From assembly GCF_019008365.1 (NCBI RefSeq), contig NZ_JAHHUL010000005.1, positions 62,001 to 126,000 on the forward strand: DNA of 64,000 nt, written 5' to 3'. Numbering within the stretch: the first letter of the stretch is position 1; each line of letters begins with the position of its first letter. The notes below the pieces were generated by a model that was given only the letters and a program-made list of their open reading frames with translations, did not search any database and was not told the origin of the DNA. Below are positions 25,651 through 33,131 of this stretch, piece after piece. Position numbers and translations under genes: made by a program. This DNA is from Phosphitispora fastidiosa (GTDB taxonomy: Bacteria > Bacillota > Thermincolia > Thermincolales > UBA2595).

Positions 25651-26682
25651 TTAACGGCGGCTGTACTTATGAACTGCCTCCACAAGGGCAATAGCATGTT
25701 CAACAGGAGTTTCCTTATTTATTCCATGGCCCAGGTTAAATATATGTCCGGGTCTGTTACCGGCCATATCAAGTATCTTCCTGACCTTTTCTTCAATTAC
25801 GCTGGGAGGAGCAAACAGTGTAAAGGGGTCAAGATTCCCCTGTACTCCCCGGTCATAACCCACCCGTTTCCAGGCATCATCAAGGTTTATTCTCCAGTCA
25901 AGGCCAATCACATCCCCTCCCGCCGCAGCAACCAGCTCCAGCATTGAGGAGGCATTGTTGGCAAAATGAATTACCGGAACTCCCTCATCCCGCAGTCCGT
26001 CCAGGACATATTTTGAATGTGGCAGCACATACTGCTCATAATCGTCCGGTGAAAGCGCTCCTACCCATGAATCAAACATTTGTACAGCCTGGGCCCCTGC
26101 CTTTATCTGGGCTTTGAGATACTTCAGCAAGACTTCCGAGATTTTTTTCATCAGGGAATCCCATACATCAGGGGCCTGCCACATCATTGACTTGCAATTT
26201 TTGTAGTCCTTGGAACCGCCGCCCTCGATGATGTAGCTGGCTATAGTAAACGGCGCCCCCGAAAAACCAATCAGGGGGACCCTTCCCTCAAGTTCCTTAC
26301 GAATTAAGCGTATGGCATCCAAAACGTATGGAGTCGCCTCTTCAGCTTCAAGAATACGAATCTTATCAACATCGTCTTTGGTCCTGACAGGATTGGAAAT
26401 CACCGGTCCTTCATTTTTGGCAAAAGCCAGTTCAATTCCCATCCCCTCAAGGGGCAGCAAAATATCCGCAAATAGTATTGCGGCATCTACACCCAGCCTG
26501 TTTACCGGCTGCAGGGTAACTTCAGCGGCCAGGTCCGGTGTCTTACACATCGTCAGAAAGTCATATTTCTGTCTGATTTCCATATATTCAGGCAGATAGC
26601 GCCCAGCCTGCCTCATCAGCCAAACCGGAGTACAATCAACCTCTTCTCTCCTGCATGCCTTTAAAAATCGGTCATTCTGCAT
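25651..26682 (-). CDS. hemE: Uroporphyrinogen III decarboxylase
   Basis: A 343-residue enzyme beginning with NDRFLKACRREEVDCTPVWLMRQAGR-like sequence (the MRQAGRYLPEY motif binds the substrate carboxylates) and FADILLPLEGMG, which contains the essential Asp. IGFSGAPFT and DSWVGALSP are further signatures. It decarboxylates the four acetate side chains of uroporphyrinogen III to give coproporphyrinogen III. It is a true HemE, unlike the UroD-fold methyltransferase at 57.6 kb. It follows the marR gene by 70 bp on the same strand, so the repressor and pathway genes appear co-transcribed. Confidence 0.95.
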   Translation of the reverse strand: MQNDRFLKACRREEVDCTPVWLMRQAGRYLPEYMEIRQKYDFLTMCKTPDLAAEVTLQPVNRLGVDAAILFADILLPLEGMGIELAFAKNEGPVISNPVRTKDDVDKIRILEAEEATPYVLDAIRLIRKELEGRVPLIGFSGAPFTIASYIIEGGGSKDYKNCKSMMWQAPDVWDSLMKKISEVLLKYLKAQIKAGAQAVQMFDSWVGALSPDDYEQYVLPHSKYVLDGLRDEGVPVIHFANNASSMLELVAAAGGDVIGLDWRINLDDAWKRVGYDRGVQGNLDPFTLFAPPSVIEEKVRKILDMAGNRPGHIFNLGHGINKETPVEHAIALVEAVHKYSRR

Positions 26683-26752
26683 TACTGTGCCTCCTCGTCA
26701 TTTGTTTGTAAAATTAACTTTATTTTGTCCCAAAAGCAGGGCTTAAACCCCG

Positions 26753-27166
26753 TTATTCCTCAGCCAGGGATTTAAGCAGCAGTTTTATTCCCCTGACAAT
26801 GGTTTCCTGTTCTTCCGGAGACAATCTCTCAAACATCTCTTCAATAACCCTGTCCCTGCGCCTGCCAAGTGTTTCCATAAATTTTCTGCCTTCGGAAGTC
26901 AGCTCCAGCCAAAAAACCCGCCGGTCTTGTTCATCCTGTCTCTTTACTATCCAGCCTTTAATCTCCATCCTCCGGAGAAGTCTGGCAGCAGCTGACAGCT
27001 TACTGTTGATATGGTTTGATATTTCCCCTACAGTCACCGACCCGCGGCCAATTATGCGCAGGACCCGAAACTGCTGTGCGGTAATATCAGCATCCCCGTA
27101 AATCTTAGGTCCCATATAAACCATTACCTGGGGGAAGAGTTCGCTGAATTCCTGATATGGATACAT
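26753..27166 (-). CDS. MarR family transcriptional regulator, first gene of the hem operon
   Basis: A 137-residue winged-helix regulator. The core has TAQQFRVLRIIGRG, SVTVGEISNHINSKLSAAARLLRRME (recognition helix) and the wing DEQDRRVFWLELTSEGRKFM with the conserved D-x-R-D/R pattern. The dimer helices are at both ends. MarR proteins usually repress their own operon and respond to small ligands, redox or metals. Here the upstream DNA holds five TTAC-N4-GTAA half-palindromes in tandem, a likely autoregulatory array. Its position ahead of hemE, hemH and hemY suggests heme or a porphyrin precursor as the signal, as in HrtR-like or HemR-like control, but this is inference. Confidence 0.9.
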   Translation of the reverse strand: MYPYQEFSELFPQVMVYMGPKIYGDADITAQQFRVLRIIGRGSVTVGEISNHINSKLSAAARLLRRMEIKGWIVKRQDEQDRRVFWLELTSEGRKFMETLGRRRDRVIEEMFERLSPEEQETIVRGIKLLLKSLAEE

Positions 27167-27219
27167 TTATTTCACCTGCTTCATCATTTTGGTGACTAAA
27201 AAAACCTACCCATGTTAAT

Positions 27220-27304
27220 ATGTTACTAATGTAAACACATTACCAATGTAAATATATTACTAATGTAAACATGTTACTAATGTAAACTGTTTACGTCTGT
27301 AAAT
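27220..27304. promoter_or_regulatory. Tandem array of five 17-bp operator-like repeats upstream of marR-hemEHY
   Basis: Four units of ATGTTACTAATGTAAAC or close variants occupy 27220-27236, 27237-27253, 27254-27270 and 27271-27287. A fifth, more divergent unit runs 27288-27304. Each contains TTAC, four bases and GTAA, an inverted repeat, with TTAC at 27223, 27240, 27257, 27274 and 27291. The exact 17-bp step places successive sites on different helix faces. The array is 54-138 bp upstream of the marR start codon and is the probable binding site of the MarR protein. Confidence 0.8.
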
Positions 27305-27344
27305 AATTATACCAATCAAACCTGCAGAAATCAATAATAATGTT

Positions 27345-27356
27345 TTACATATGTAA
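27345..27356. promoter_or_regulatory. Isolated sixth TTAC-N4-GTAA site
   Basis: TTACATATGTAA is a perfect palindrome of the array type, but lies out of the 17-bp register, overlapping the stop codon of the B12 radical SAM gene. It may extend the operator or be chance. Confidence 0.45.
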
Positions 27357-28664
27357 AGATTTTTTCTGCCATGCATTTTGAGCCTTCTTCATTTCCAGAT
27401 GCATGCCAATTTCCTTCATAAAACTGAGCAAATGGGTTGACGGGAAACCTTTCAGAGGTATCCTGGAAATTCTCTTAACCACTCTTCTCAAGCTGTAGAG
27501 CTCGCGGCGCAGCCGGTGGTATTCCTCTTCCCGTCTGAACGCCGTCATTTTGGGATCAGGATGCTCAAATACAGCATTGATACCGGTGAAAGACTCCCAT
27601 CCCTGTCCCGGCAGCAGATAATCCCGGTATTCTTCAAAAAGTTCGGTCCCGGGAAGAGGCATCAGCAGAATCGGATGGATGCCCACATTCAGGGAGTCGG
27701 CAATCTCCAGAGTTCTTCTAAAGCTTTCAATGTCATCATACCTGCCGCCCACTACTACAAAAAGGACAACATATATGCCATGGCTTTGGATGCGCTTAAT
27801 AGCTTCGACCCTGTCCGAGCCCTGCTTACCCGCCGCCCCGAAGTATCTCAACCCGGCCTCAGAATTGCTCTCCCACCCGGCCATTACTGAAAAAAGCCCG
27901 CTTCTCCCTGCCGCAGCAAGTAAGCGGTCACCATAATCCTGCTGAACGGTTTTCAAATCCCCAAATCCGTACCAGCGCTTCTTCGTACCCTGTGACAATT
28001 CCTCAAACAGGTTTAAATTTCTCTTAATGTCCCCACCCCAGATATTGTCATCACCGTTAAACCATATTTTACCCGCACGTGATTCTATCTCTGCAGCAGC
28101 TTCATAAACCGGGCGATAGCGCATTGATTTACCGTAAACGCCGGGTACGCTGCAGAACCTGCAGCTATATGGGCAGCCCCTCATGGTAAAAAAAGCCCGG
28201 AACCGGTAGTCCCTTTTCAGATCACTGTCATAGGGAATAGGAATACCCTCCAGCGCCATCTTCCGGCCCCGGTAAATGCCTTTGAGTTTTCCTGCTTTGG
28301 CATCGCCCAGCAACTCCGGCCAAACAGACTCGGCCTCTCCGATAACCACAGCATCGGCATGACTCGCTGCCTCTCCGGGAAGAATTGTGGGGTGAATCCC
28401 TCCCATTACCACGCGAAGCCCCCTCAGGCGGCATTCATCAGCAAAGCGGTATGCCCAGGGGGCGGTGACTGTCATCGTGCTGACAGCTACAAGGTCGGTG
28501 TTCAGTTGTGCCGGATTAACCGGGGTCTTATTGGCATCAATCAGCTCAACTTCAGCCGACGGGTCAGCCTGAAGGGTAAGCGCCGCCAGATATTCCAGTA
28601 TTGGCGGGAGTACCGGAGACCGTTCCGAAAACGGATACCTGGCAAAAATTATAGTTATTTTCAT
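27345..28664 (-). CDS. B12-binding domain radical SAM protein
   Basis: A 439-residue protein. Residues 1-140 form a cobalamin-binding-type Rossmann domain with VVMGGIHPTILP and VIGEAESVWPEL, though no DxHxxG motif is visible. The radical SAM core starts at about 155 with CPYSCRFC, the CxxxCxxC cluster motif, and includes a GYDGDDNIWG-like stretch (FNGDDNIWGG) and MAGWESNSE. Relatives methylate, rearrange or couple unreactive carbons in hopanoid, bacteriochlorophyll or antibiotic pathways. The start codon overlaps the stop of the LuxE-like gene (ATGA), so the two are coupled and probably act on the same acyl-type substrate. Confidence 0.85.
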   Translation of the reverse strand: MKITIIFARYPFSERSPVLPPILEYLAALTLQADPSAEVELIDANKTPVNPAQLNTDLVAVSTMTVTAPWAYRFADECRLRGLRVVMGGIHPTILPGEAASHADAVVIGEAESVWPELLGDAKAGKLKGIYRGRKMALEGIPIPYDSDLKRDYRFRAFFTMRGCPYSCRFCSVPGVYGKSMRYRPVYEAAAEIESRAGKIWFNGDDNIWGGDIKRNLNLFEELSQGTKKRWYGFGDLKTVQQDYGDRLLAAAGRSGLFSVMAGWESNSEAGLRYFGAAGKQGSDRVEAIKRIQSHGIYVVLFVVVGGRYDDIESFRRTLEIADSLNVGIHPILLMPLPGTELFEEYRDYLLPGQGWESFTGINAVFEHPDPKMTAFRREEEYHRLRRELYSLRRVVKRISRIPLKGFPSTHLLSFMKEIGMHLEMKKAQNAWQKKSLHM

Positions 28665-29848
28665 TGCTCTTTCATCCTTATCATCCCGTCTGCCACTGTG
28701 GAACAGGGGTGCCCGCCGCCAGTGCCCAGGATCCAGTCTTTCAGGGTTCCTCCGGGCAGCTGGAGATCATAACCCGGGACGTTTACGGAACGCCCCAGTA
28801 TTTCAAAGCCCCGTTCTGTTTCGTAACCTATATTGTCGGTCTGCACAGCCAAAACGGTTGCCCTGTTGGTCAGGTCATAATGCCTGATAAGGCCCAGTTC
28901 CCCTTTGGGCATGCGCTGACCGGTCCTAATTCCCACAACTATCGTCCTGGTCCAGGGCAGGTCACATTTATAGCGCTCCCCTGCGGTTATCCCATCCAGG
29001 TAGTCCCGAAGTACATTGTCAAAATAATTTGTCCCACTCTCACCCATGCCCAGAGTATTTACACAGAAGTGTGCAGGGATTCCCAGCAGATCATTGACCA
29101 CCTGGTAAAACCGTTCCCGGGAACAATCGCCAAAAGTGCCCTGATAGCCGCCGCCGTCACATACCCGGCTTCCGGGTGGCAGTGCAAAACGAATTCCCTG
29201 TTCAGAGCATTGGTTGTAAAAAAACACAAATCCTGAAGTAGCCCCCATCACACATATAGGATCGCCCTTTTCCTCTGCCTCCCTGAGGTCTGATATCAGT
29301 TCAGATACTTCCAGACCATTTGGCGTTATATAGTACTTACTGTCTGCCGTCCCAAATTCATTCTTTGCCTGTTCCAGACCATAAGCCATGGGCATACCCG
29401 GAGCTGCCTTAGGAGACGGCACTAAAAGCATTATTCGCATCCGCTCAACATCAGGAAAAACGAACTCCTTGGTAAGCATATAATTACAGCGTTTAATCAT
29501 CTCAAGGCTGTTTTTATCCCTGTATATCTTACCTCTGGCATGTGGATCAGTAGTACCGCTGGTCAAAAGGGAAAGCTCGGTCTCAGACAGAGGAAATGAT
29601 GCAATCACGGCCTCCTTGAATGCATTTGTGGGCAGTGGTGGTATCTCTGACCAGTGAATAACGGCCCCAGGGCTAACCCCCTTGGACCGGCACAGGTTTT
29701 GATATATTTGGTTTCCATAATACTGATGATTAAACTCCTTTAATGCCAGATTATTAAACATCTCTTCATCATGATAGCCGATACCCTTTTCTATAAAATC
29801 GAGAATCTCTCTGTCCAGATCTTCTCTGGCCACAGGATTTTCTCCCAT
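28661..29848 (-). CDS. LuxE-like acyl-protein synthetase / adenylate-forming enzyme
   Basis: A 395-residue member of the LuxE family in the adenylate-forming superfamily. The ATP-binding P-loop is LLTSGTTDPHARG near residues 94-106, and SRVCDGGGYQG, LGMGESGTNYFDN and GELGLIRHYDL are further segments of the acyl-adenylate fold. LuxE activates a fatty acid as acyl-AMP and carries it as an acyl-enzyme to the LuxC reductase. No luxC, luxD or luxAB is present here, so the role is not bioluminescence. It lies between the cytochrome biogenesis genes and a B12 radical SAM gene; it could activate a carboxylate for that enzyme. Confidence 0.82.
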   Translation of the reverse strand: MGENPVAREDLDREILDFIEKGIGYHDEEMFNNLALKEFNHQYYGNQIYQNLCRSKGVSPGAVIHWSEIPPLPTNAFKEAVIASFPLSETELSLLTSGTTDPHARGKIYRDKNSLEMIKRCNYMLTKEFVFPDVERMRIMLLVPSPKAAPGMPMAYGLEQAKNEFGTADSKYYITPNGLEVSELISDLREAEEKGDPICVMGATSGFVFFYNQCSEQGIRFALPPGSRVCDGGGYQGTFGDCSRERFYQVVNDLLGIPAHFCVNTLGMGESGTNYFDNVLRDYLDGITAGERYKCDLPWTRTIVVGIRTGQRMPKGELGLIRHYDLTNRATVLAVQTDNIGYETERGFEILGRSVNVPGYDLQLPGGTLKDWILGTGGGHPCSTVADGMIRMKEQ

Positions 29849-29863
29849 GCTGCAATCCCCCTT

Positions 29864-30730
29864 TTAGTCTGACCCCTGCAGGTATATGCTATTGGCATCA
29901 ACAAACCTGTCGTGAATAGTTGGGTACAGATACGGCGCACCATAAAATGAAAACACCACAACAGCAATTACAGCTATATGCAGCCAGGAAGCCAGCTTCC
30001 CTTTGATGCCGGTTAATCTTAAATGCAGGTAAAGTCCATAAACCAGCCAGCTGATCAGAGACCACGTTTCGATAGGATCCCAGCCCCAGTAACGGCCCCA
30101 TGACTTATAAGCCCATACCGCTCCTGAGGCAATCATAATGCCAATCATCAGAAACGCAAAAAGGGTAATCCGGTGGCCCATGTAGTCCAGCCTGTCCAAA
30201 TCCGGCAGTTTTTCCAGTAAAGGATTGACTCTGCCTCCTGCTTCCTGCCGCCCCTTAATCAGGTAGGCAATACTCAAACCAGCGGCTACCAGGACTCCGC
30301 CAAGAGCCAGAGTGGCAAACAGCATGTGAATTCCCAGCCAGTAGGTGAAATAAGTCTTGGGCAGTTCAGTAAGCTCAGTTGAACTCATCACACCGATCCC
30401 GGTCATCAGGGTCACCACAGGCAGGACTACAGTCCCGGCAATGGTAACCTTTGGTTTCCAAAATTGAATAACATTATAAAATAAAAGGACCCCTCCGGCA
30501 TATATGGTGTACACTTCATAAGCCCCAATACTGGGGACATGTCCGGTTTGTATCCAGCGCAGGACCAAGGCTGCCGCCATCGGCAAAATAGCAATATGGG
30601 CACAGGTAACCCCGTAGTTCTGCAGCTGTTCCTTTTTAAAACTCAGGGCGCTGAAAAAACAAACTGTGGCCAAAAAACAAAAGCTGACTGCTAACCATAA
30701 CAATACCAACTGAGTCTCTACACTACTCAT
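29864..30730 (-). CDS. resC: Cytochrome c biogenesis protein ResC/CcsA
   Basis: A 288-residue integral membrane protein with about eight helices. The tryptophan-rich heme-handling motif WGRYWGWDPIETWSL lies near residues 208-222, flanked by conserved His residues. With ResB it forms the system II cytochrome c synthetase that exports heme and joins it to CxxCH motifs outside the membrane. It follows resB by 21 bp and precedes the LuxE-like gene by 15 bp. Its place just after the giant cytochrome gene suggests a dedicated maturation machine. Confidence 0.93.
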   Translation of the reverse strand: MSSVETQLVLLWLAVSFCFLATVCFFSALSFKKEQLQNYGVTCAHIAILPMAAALVLRWIQTGHVPSIGAYEVYTIYAGGVLLFYNVIQFWKPKVTIAGTVVLPVVTLMTGIGVMSSTELTELPKTYFTYWLGIHMLFATLALGGVLVAAGLSIAYLIKGRQEAGGRVNPLLEKLPDLDRLDYMGHRITLFAFLMIGIMIASGAVWAYKSWGRYWGWDPIETWSLISWLVYGLYLHLRLTGIKGKLASWLHIAVIAVVVFSFYGAPYLYPTIHDRFVDANSIYLQGSD

Positions 30731-30751
30731 AATATTTCTCCTTTTCCGGTC

Positions 30752-31864
30752 TTACATACTTCGGCTCTTCACAGCGGGAAATGGCCGGCTTAACATGACG
30801 ATTGAGAGTCCGGAAATGGCCATAATAATTCCGGCAAATACCGGGTTAGCTCCCGGGTCATAAACCGCCAGCAATTCCGTCCAGGGTTTTACCTGCTCAA
30901 AAGTCAGGGTGTAACCGCCAAGTTGGACAGTTCCTCCCAGAGGCACGATTTCCTGTGCCATAATCTCATTATTATTGCTCGCCGTAATAAACAGTCCGGG
31001 GTTTTCCAACCGGTTTGACCTGTTAATCGATTTTGCGGCTTTTCCGTCAACAGCTATATCAGTGTAGAAGTTCACGGACAAAAGGTTGGGTAAAGAAGCT
31101 ATCTGCAGGTTTTTTGCGGAATAAGACCTGATACCATCTGAAAACTCTTTGGTCTGTAATGGTATAGTAATCTTCTCTGTTTTCCCCTCACTGCTCCTGG
31201 CGCTAATTATTACCGCATAGCCATAGGCATTGGGAAACATATACAGGCCCCGGTAGGAAAACTGTTCCAAATCAGCCACACCGTAACCCCTGTCAGGACC
31301 GGTTTTATCAGATATGGTCAGGTGTGATAATATCTCTTTGATTCCCCCTGAATTATTAAATGTCATCTCTTGTTTGTCCAGAGTAAAGCTGATATCCGGT
31401 TCGCCGGCGCGAATGTTGATATCCGCTGCCAGGCCGCGGGTAGACTGCTCCTCAGCAATCAATGCCCGGTAAGGTATCTGTTTGGTGTCACCTTCAATCA
31501 GTTTAATCGTACAATATGTCCGGTAAGAACCGCTAACCAGGGTCCCAACAATTATCACTGCCAAGCCGGCGTGAAATACCACCGAACCCCAACGGCTCAA
31601 AACTCTGCCTTTTGATCTAAGCTGCCTGATGAACCTGTCTGCTGTACATACTGCAAGATTAACCAACAGGACAGCCGCTAATGCCTTAAACCACCAATAG
31701 CGGAATACGTTTCCGGTCTGGGGAACAGTTGAAGGGTCCCAGCGGCCCATCAGTTCAAAGGCATCCACAGTAACTGCAGCAGAGATGATGAAAATTAACA
31801 CTATTGCCAGAACCTTGGATTTGGCTAAAGTCCATACTTTTACCAGATGCCGCTTTACAGCCAT
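30752..31864 (-). CDS. resB: Cytochrome c biogenesis protein ResB
   Basis: A 370-residue ResB-type protein. There are three N-terminal membrane helices (about 15-35, 60-80 and 90-115), a large extracytoplasmic beta-rich domain (about 115-335) and a C-terminal helix (FAGIIMAISGLSIVML). The first extracytoplasmic segment has GSYRTYCTIKLIEGD. ResB is the partner of ResC/CcsA and helps hold reduced apocytochrome during heme attachment. It starts after a GGAGGGG site. No ResA-type thioredoxin or CcdA gene is visible in this window. Confidence 0.92.
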   Translation of the reverse strand: MAVKRHLVKVWTLAKSKVLAIVLIFIISAAVTVDAFELMGRWDPSTVPQTGNVFRYWWFKALAAVLLVNLAVCTADRFIRQLRSKGRVLSRWGSVVFHAGLAVIIVGTLVSGSYRTYCTIKLIEGDTKQIPYRALIAEEQSTRGLAADINIRAGEPDISFTLDKQEMTFNNSGGIKEILSHLTISDKTGPDRGYGVADLEQFSYRGLYMFPNAYGYAVIISARSSEGKTEKITIPLQTKEFSDGIRSYSAKNLQIASLPNLLSVNFYTDIAVDGKAAKSINRSNRLENPGLFITASNNNEIMAQEIVPLGGTVQLGGYTLTFEQVKPWTELLAVYDPGANPVFAGIIMAISGLSIVMLSRPFPAVKSRSM

Positions 31865-31899
31865 ATTCCCCTCCAGTCCACTATTTCTGCAGCCACAGA

Positions 31900-33108
31900 C
31901 TACTCCTGTCCCGAACCGGCATAAACATCTTCTGTAACTTCTCCAATAGCCTCGATATCATATCTCGGGGTGTTTTTCGGACCTTTCCTGGCATTGTTTA
32001 TTTTGACCCACTTATCAAGGACCAGCTCTTTTTTTAGCTGGGTAGCATTACCCAGGTAGTCTACAGGAAAGGAATTTTCCAAAGAGATGAATTCTTTGTG
32101 TTTTTTCAGTACTTTTTCATCGGAAGGACGGAAGCCGAACTTGGCAAAGCTATTCTGGGAATCTGCGGTAAACAGAAAATCAATAAACTCGTTGATCAGC
32201 GCTTCATATTCCTCATTCTTGATTTTTTTCATCTTATACACTGTCAGGTCTGCCATCACCGTATTTGGCGGGATAACCATTTCCACTGAATCATCTTTTC
32301 TGGCTGTAGTAAGGGCCCTGCTCTCAAACCAGAGGAGAACATCACCGACTTCATGTTCCAGAAACTGAATTCCGGCTCCGAGTGAAGTACTCGAATTATA
32401 TACAGTATTTTGCTCCACCTTCCGGAGTAATTCCAGGGCAGCCTGCTTGTCCCTGCGACCGGTTTCCACCTCAGAACCCTTGAGCGCTGAACCATAGATA
32501 CCGTAAACAGGCCAGAAACCTGCTGCATTTATTGGATTGGGGTGAACGACCATTACCTCCGGTCGCGTCAGATCCTCATAAGTATAAATTCCCTTGGGAT
32601 TTCCCTGGCGCACCAGAAAAACAACAGGGGTACTGTATACAACGCCACGGTTGGCTTCCTTCTGCCACCTGGTGGTTTCATAACCTCTTCTGATAGAGTC
32701 ATGAGCTGAAGTCGAAATAAGTACATGAGCCGATTCCCCATTAACCTTGGTGGCAATCTTATCAAAGTCCAGTGTGGAATAACCGGCCTCAAACCTTACC
32801 TGCTCTCCTGTTTTCTGATACCAGTATTCTTTAAAAGCAGGTATGATTTCATTAAAGAGTGGTTTATTGCTGACACAGGTAAAGGCCAGATAAATGGTTT
32901 TGACACCGCCGCCTTTAGAGGTGGGGTCAACATAGTCCCCGGCAATTGTATTGCCATCGTCCCCGATGATAATATCCCTCTGTCCAACCCTGTACTTCTC
33001 TTTTCCGGGAGAGGCTGCCTGGCCCTCATGCTGCCACGCGTAAACCGCCATTGCGGTCAGCAGGGTGGTTACAAGAATCATTCTAATGATAACAGACCTT
33101 TTTTTCAT
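31900..33108 (-). CDS. Extracytoplasmic solute-binding protein, sulfate/molybdate-type fold
   Basis: A 402-residue exported protein with a signal peptide (residues 1-32). The core has IYLAFTCVSNKPLFNEIIPAFKEYW-type N-terminal lobe, VNGESAHVLISTSAHD, RQGNPKGIYTYEDL and VVHPNPINAAGFWPVYGIYG, the pattern of Sbp/ModA-like periplasmic-binding proteins that trap sulfate, thiosulfate, molybdate or related oxyanions. No ABC permease or ATPase lies beside it. Instead it sits between the giant cytochrome (23 bp) and ResB (35 bp), so it may capture an oxyanion for the cytochrome system or work with a transporter elsewhere. GGAGG precedes the ATG. Confidence 0.82.
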   Translation of the reverse strand: MKKRSVIIRMILVTTLLTAMAVYAWQHEGQAASPGKEKYRVGQRDIIIGDDGNTIAGDYVDPTSKGGGVKTIYLAFTCVSNKPLFNEIIPAFKEYWYQKTGEQVRFEAGYSTLDFDKIATKVNGESAHVLISTSAHDSIRRGYETTRWQKEANRGVVYSTPVVFLVRQGNPKGIYTYEDLTRPEVMVVHPNPINAAGFWPVYGIYGSALKGSEVETGRRDKQAALELLRKVEQNTVYNSSTSLGAGIQFLEHEVGDVLLWFESRALTTARKDDSVEMVIPPNTVMADLTVYKMKKIKNEEYEALINEFIDFLFTADSQNSFAKFGFRPSDEKVLKKHKEFISLENSFPVDYLGNATQLKKELVLDKWVKINNARKGPKNTPRYDIEAIGEVTEDVYAGSGQE

Positions 33109-33131
33109 GGATATACCTCCTCACGGAGTTT

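Noticed and set aside
27220-27304. CRISPR array
   Set aside because: The repeats are 17 bp with no unique spacers between them and each is a palindromic operator-like unit; there are no cas genes.
28661-29848. Bioluminescence (lux) operon
   Set aside because: Only a LuxE-like gene is present; no luxA, luxB, luxC or luxD nearby.
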